64,000 bases of DNA, from the NCBI GenBank assembly GCA_027681045.1, contig JAQDCK010000003.1, positions 96,368-160,367 of the forward strand, read 5' to 3'. Below are positions 61,086 to 64,000 of this stretch, in pieces. Source of the DNA: Lactobacillaceae bacterium AF64-9pH9TA (GTDB taxonomy: Bacteria > Bacillota > Bacilli > Lactobacillales > Lactobacillaceae). How positions within the stretch are numbered: the stretch's first letter is position 1; every line of letters begins with the position of its first letter. The notes below the pieces were generated by a model. That model searched no databases. It was not told where the DNA came from and worked only from the letters and a program-made list of their open reading frames with translations. Position numbers and translations under genes: made by a program.

Positions 61086-61295
61086 ATGAACTTCACTTTA
61101 ACTGACCAAAGTATTCAATACACCTTCAAGGCCGAAAAGTATGACAAGGGGCAGATGCAGCGCAGCCTGCAAAACGTCAAGCTGGATGCCAGCCCGGAAA
61201 GCCTGGTCAAGGTGGGCCAGGCCATCAGCAAGCTGCAGGGCGACGAATTGTCTGCCTTGACCCTGGTCCAAAAGCACGATTTGACCTTGGCCTAA
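61086..61295 (+). CDS. DUF1659-family small protein
   Basis: 69 aa (MNFTLTDQSIQYTFKAEKYDKG..., ending ALTLVQKHDLTLA). ATG 61086 is chosen for its AGGAGAG; a longer frame from 61038 would start inside a hairpin. DUF1659 proteins usually sit with DUF2922 proteins, as here. Function unknown. Confidence 0.7.
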   Translation: MNFTLTDQSIQYTFKAEKYDKGQMQRSLQNVKLDASPESLVKVGQAISKLQGDELSALTLVQKHDLTLA

Positions 61296-61355
61296 CTCTT
61301 TAGCGCGGAAACTACAGATAAAAAGAATCTTTGAGTAAGAAACAGGAGAAAAAAC

Positions 61356-61592
61356 ATGACTACGACTACCGAATTGCAATTAACCTTTAAGTCCAGTGCC
61401 GGCAAAAAGAAGAGCCTGAACCTGCCATACGCGGTCAAGGGCTTGAGCGCGGACGTGGTCCGGGAGGCAGCGGCCGCTATCGCCGGCGAGGGCGTGTTCG
61501 TCAAGGAAGGGGAGGTCCTCTATGCTGAGCCGCTGGCTGCAAACTATATTGAACGTACTGTTACGGGTGTGTTTGACGATAGTAATCATTAG
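61356..61592 (+). CDS. DUF2922-family small protein
   Basis: 78 aa (TELQLTFKSSAGKKKSLNLPYAVKGLSADVVREAAAAI). CAGGAG lies nine bases before ATG. Paired with the preceding DUF1659 gene 60 bp upstream. Function unknown. Confidence 0.75.
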   Translation: MTTTTELQLTFKSSAGKKKSLNLPYAVKGLSADVVREAAAAIAGEGVFVKEGEVLYAEPLAANYIERTVTGVFDDSNH

Positions 61593-61632
61593 GCAGATCT
61601 GGCCGCTTTAGCCGGATGCGAAATTTATACCC

Positions 61633-61664
61633 AAGAGGCGGCTTGGCCGCCTCTTTTCTTTTGT
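61633..61664 (+). terminator. terminator after the DUF2922 gene
   Basis: AAGAGGCGGC/GCCGCCTCTT stem and T-rich tail. Confidence 0.88.
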
Positions 61665-61832
61665 AATTTTCTTTCTTAGCCCGGAAGGGGGAAAAAAGCG
61701 GTTTTTCTCTATAAAAATTGTAATTGTTTAAGTAAATTGTTACTTTTATTTTACAGAATACGCGTTCGATTGTAACTAGAGCGCTGAGCACATACAATAG
61801 AAGTTACGATTGAATTATTTAGGAGGGAATTA

Positions 61833-63038
61833 ATGAAGAGAAGATTTTTGACTGGACTTGCTACCGCTGCGATGTTGACTTCCGTCGCCGTTCCAGTGAC
61901 CAACAACATGTTTCTCTCAAATCAAGCAGTTGAGGCATCAGCTACCAGCGATGCCTTTTTAAGCAAGGTCAGCCTGCAGGCGCAGAAGACGTCCAAGAAG
62001 TACGGCGTCTACGCCTCTTTGATGCTGGCCCAGGCAGCCTTGGAATCTGGCTGGGGGACTTCAACTCTGTCCACCAAGGCCAACAACTTCTTTGGGATGA
62101 AGGCAGCGAACACTTGGACCGGGGCAACTTATAAGGTCAAGACGGCTGAACAGACTTCCAGAGGCAAGACTTACTACATCACGGCTGCCTTCAGAAAGTA
62201 CAGCAGCTACCAGGCATCTTTTGACGACTACGGCTTGAAGATGCGGACGACTTTGGGCAATTACGGCAGCATGCGCTACAGCAAGACCTGGCTGGAAAAT
62301 GCCTCAAGCGCTTCAGCTGCCGCTAAAGCTATCAAGGCTGCCGGCTACGCGACTGACAAGAACTACGCGACCAAGCTGATCAGCCACATCGGGACCTACA
62401 ACTTGACCAAGTATGACCCGGTTTACTCCGGCACTAATTACACGGCCAAGGTAGCCAAGTCCGGGGCAACCTACTTCTACCCGACTGACCACGCTGTTTC
62501 ACCGAAGAAGTCTTACGTGACCGCCGGCCAAACCGTAACGGTTACTAAGACCTACACTTACTACAACGGCAAGAAGCGGATGTACCTCAAGGGCCTGGGC
62601 TGGATCAACGGCGAAAGCCTGAACACTGGCAGCTCCCAAGCGCCAAGTGCTGACAATGCCGCCAGTGTTTCCGGGCAAATGAAGGTGCTGATGCACTCAG
62701 CAGCTATCTACACCAGTACCGGTGCCAAGAGCACGGCTAAGTCGGTCAAGGCTGGCAAGAGCGTGACGACTTACGGGTCAGTCACGATCAATGGGGCTAA
62801 ATACTACCGGGTCAAATCCGCCAGCGCTAACCAGTTCATCAAGGCAAGCAACTTTGATGGGACCAGCCGCAAGCTCAAGCACAATGCCTACATCTACAAC
62901 AATGCGGGCAAGCGGGTTGGCAAGACCAAGTGGCTCAAGGGCAGTACCCACACTGTCTACGGCGGCAGAGTGAAGATCAAGGGCAAACAGTACTACATCG
63001 TTGGTCTTAACCGATATGTTAAGAAGGCCAACTTTTAA
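61833..63038 (+). CDS. secreted GH73 glucosaminidase with SLAP-like C-terminal repeats
   Basis: 401-aa cell-wall hydrolase that cleaves the glycan strands of peptidoglycan. A signal peptide (MKRRFLTGLATAAMLTSVAVPV, cleavage near VEASA) is followed by the GH73 domain (about 40-200) with LAQAALESGWGTST carrying the catalytic Glu, and NNFFGMKA. Two surface-layer-associated repeats follow (about 205-265 and 285-400, rich in YFYP, KKRMYLKG, KQYYIVGLNRYVKKANF), which should hold the enzyme to wall polymers. AGGAGGG precedes ATG. Confidence 0.88.
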   Translation: MKRRFLTGLATAAMLTSVAVPVTNNMFLSNQAVEASATSDAFLSKVSLQAQKTSKKYGVYASLMLAQAALESGWGTSTLSTKANNFFGMKAANTWTGATYKVKTAEQTSRGKTYYITAAFRKYSSYQASFDDYGLKMRTTLGNYGSMRYSKTWLENASSASAAAKAIKAAGYATDKNYATKLISHIGTYNLTKYDPVYSGTNYTAKVAKSGATYFYPTDHAVSPKKSYVTAGQTVTVTKTYTYYNGKKRMYLKGLGWINGESLNTGSSQAPSADNAASVSGQMKVLMHSAAIYTSTGAKSTAKSVKAGKSVTTYGSVTINGAKYYRVKSASANQFIKASNFDGTSRKLKHNAYIYNNAGKRVGKTKWLKGSTHTVYGGRVKIKGKQYYIVGLNRYVKKANF

Positions 63039-63059
63039 GCAGACGGGGAAAAAAACTGA

Positions 63060-64000
63060 ATGAGATTTAGAAGATTTTTTACCGCGGCAGCGGCAACGGC
63101 AGCTTTCGGCCTGGTCTTTACTTTTGGCCAGGGACAGGCAGCCCAGGCTTCAATCAACAGTGATGCCAAGAAGACGACTTACAGCGGCACCAAGTCACTG
63201 GAAACCCTGCTCAAGGCGGCAGGTTTGTCTTATAACCAGTTCAACAGCGTGGCCAATGGTAAAAAGTATGGCAGCCGCTTCGGCTACCGGAACGGGGTCA
63301 GCAAGCCGGAAGGGATCGTTGTTCACGAAACAGCGACTCCTGGCGCCACGGCCTGGGATGAAGGCCGCTACTTCAACAACAACTGGACCAGCGCCTACTC
63401 ATACGTCCACGCCGTGGTCGACAACAGACAGACTATCCAGTTGATGTCAACTGACTATGGTACTTGGGGGGCAGGGCCAATCGCCAACGTCCGCTACATC
63501 CAGATTGAACTCTGTGAAGTTTCAACCCGGTCCCAGTTCGTGCAGAGCGTGGCCAACGATGCTTACTACATCGCCACTCTTTTACACCAATACAACTTGA
63601 CTCCATCCCGGGCAAGCAAGGATGGGTCAGGCACCATTTGGTCCCACAATGAAGTCTCCCAGTACCTGGGCGGGACCGACCACGGGGACCCGGACGGCTA
63701 CTTTGCTAAATGGGGCTACTCCATGAGCGACTTCTACAGTTTGATCACTTACTACTACAACAAGCTGGGGACCAGCAGCAACAGCGGCAACACTAACAAT
63801 AATACTAATAACAGTGGCTCAAACAGCTCCAGTCAAGCACCAGCTACCCAGCCGGTTTCAACTAAGACGGTTAAGCTGATGCGGAACTCTTACAGCTACG
63901 ATGCTTCCGGCAAGAAGCTGGCTGTCAAGACTTTAAAGGCCGGGTCTTACCTTAAGGTCTACGGGTCAGCCGTAACGATCGGCAACTCTAAGTACTACAA
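63060..64000 (+). CDS. secreted N-acetylmuramoyl-L-alanine amidase, 3' end outside the window
   Basis: 313 codons visible, open at the window edge. A signal peptide (MRFRRFFTAAAATAAFGLVF...AQASI) is followed by an Amidase_2 domain: zinc ligands in IVVHETA, and SHNEVSQYLGGTDHGDPDGYF with the later His and Asp. An Asn/Ser-rich linker and the start of an SLAP-type repeat (KTVKLMRNSYSYDASGKKL) follow, as in the neighbouring glucosaminidase 21 bp upstream. Both probably act together in cell separation. The ribosome site (ACGGGG) is weak, suggesting coupling to the upstream gene. Confidence 0.85.
   Translation, partial: MRFRRFFTAAAATAAFGLVFTFGQGQAAQASINSDAKKTTYSGTKSLETLLKAAGLSYNQFNSVANGKKYGSRFGYRNGVSKPEGIVVHETATPGATAWDEGRYFNNNWTSAYSYVHAVVDNRQTIQLMSTDYGTWGAGPIANVRYIQIELCEVSTRSQFVQSVANDAYYIATLLHQYNLTPSRASKDGSGTIWSHNEVSQYLGGTDHGDPDGYFAKWGYSMSDFYSLITYYYNKLGTSSNSGNTNNNTNNSGSNSSSQAPATQPVSTKTVKLMRNSYSYDASGKKLAVKTLKAGSYLKVYGSAVTIGNSKYY

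Overview
The window looks like a chromosomal stretch of Lactobacillus delbrueckii, probably not subsp. bulgaricus because it carries a full maltodextrin locus. Signs are a moderately high GC with strong third-position G/C bias, frequent TTG starts behind AGGAGG-type ribosome sites, a nucleoside 2-deoxyribosyltransferase that matches the L. leichmannii enzyme almost residue for residue (from memory), PepO, and exported proteins with lactobacillar surface-layer-like tails. No rRNA or tRNA genes were seen.

Layout. 1-15.2 kb: maltodextrin locus. An esterase is followed by three GH13 glucosidases, a LacI-type regulator, maltose phosphorylase, beta-phosphoglucomutase and a complete MalEFG-K importer, so imported maltodextrins are trimmed, phosphorolysed and passed to glycolysis as glucose 6-phosphate. 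Near-palindromic GTTANCGNTAAC sites and cre-like sites punctuate it. 15.2-18.2 kb: an opposing 1001-aa GH31-like protein lacking the usual nucleophile motif. 18.6-21.2 kb: an AT-richer four-gene ABC cassette headed by a 13-aa peptide. 21.3-25.2 kb: nagA, ntd, an orphan PTS IIA, a tyrosine phosphatase and a universal stress protein. 25.4-29.0 kb: a structured RNA and a phosphonate-type ABC importer. 29.3-34.8 kb: an AlbA-type regulator with its own repeats, an OppA lipoprotein, a small acidic protein and a metallophosphoesterase. 34.9-38.1 kb: asparagine synthase plus D-aspartate ligase, the pair expected for a D-Asp/D-Asn peptidoglycan bridge. 38.3-43.4 kb: anaerobic ribonucleotide reductase nrdDG with NrdR boxes, followed by a DUF59/DUF1858 protein and a DUF438-hemerythrin-PAS protein. 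43.5-51.1 kb: MFS transporter, glutaredoxin-like protein, PepO, Kup and two hypothetical proteins.

51.19-60.96 kb: an integrated element of about 9.8 kb with phage-satellite (PICI-like) organisation. It has a leftward integrase and repressor, rightward excisionase-like genes, a primase and a D5/VirE-type helicase, small accessory genes, and no structural phage genes. A 14-bp direct repeat bounds it, with paired arm-type repeats inside each end. Its right part is about 1.3 kb of non-coding DNA holding a strict 61-bp-period array (four 28-bp repeats, three 33-bp spacers, each spacer with its own inverted repeat), three pairs of 10-bp-period iterons and a cruciform. This is the most unusual part of the window.

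61-64 kb: host sequence resumes with a DUF1659/DUF2922 pair, a secreted GH73 glucosaminidase and a secreted amidase cut by the window end. All calls come from reading the sequence and from memory of protein families; no database search was run.
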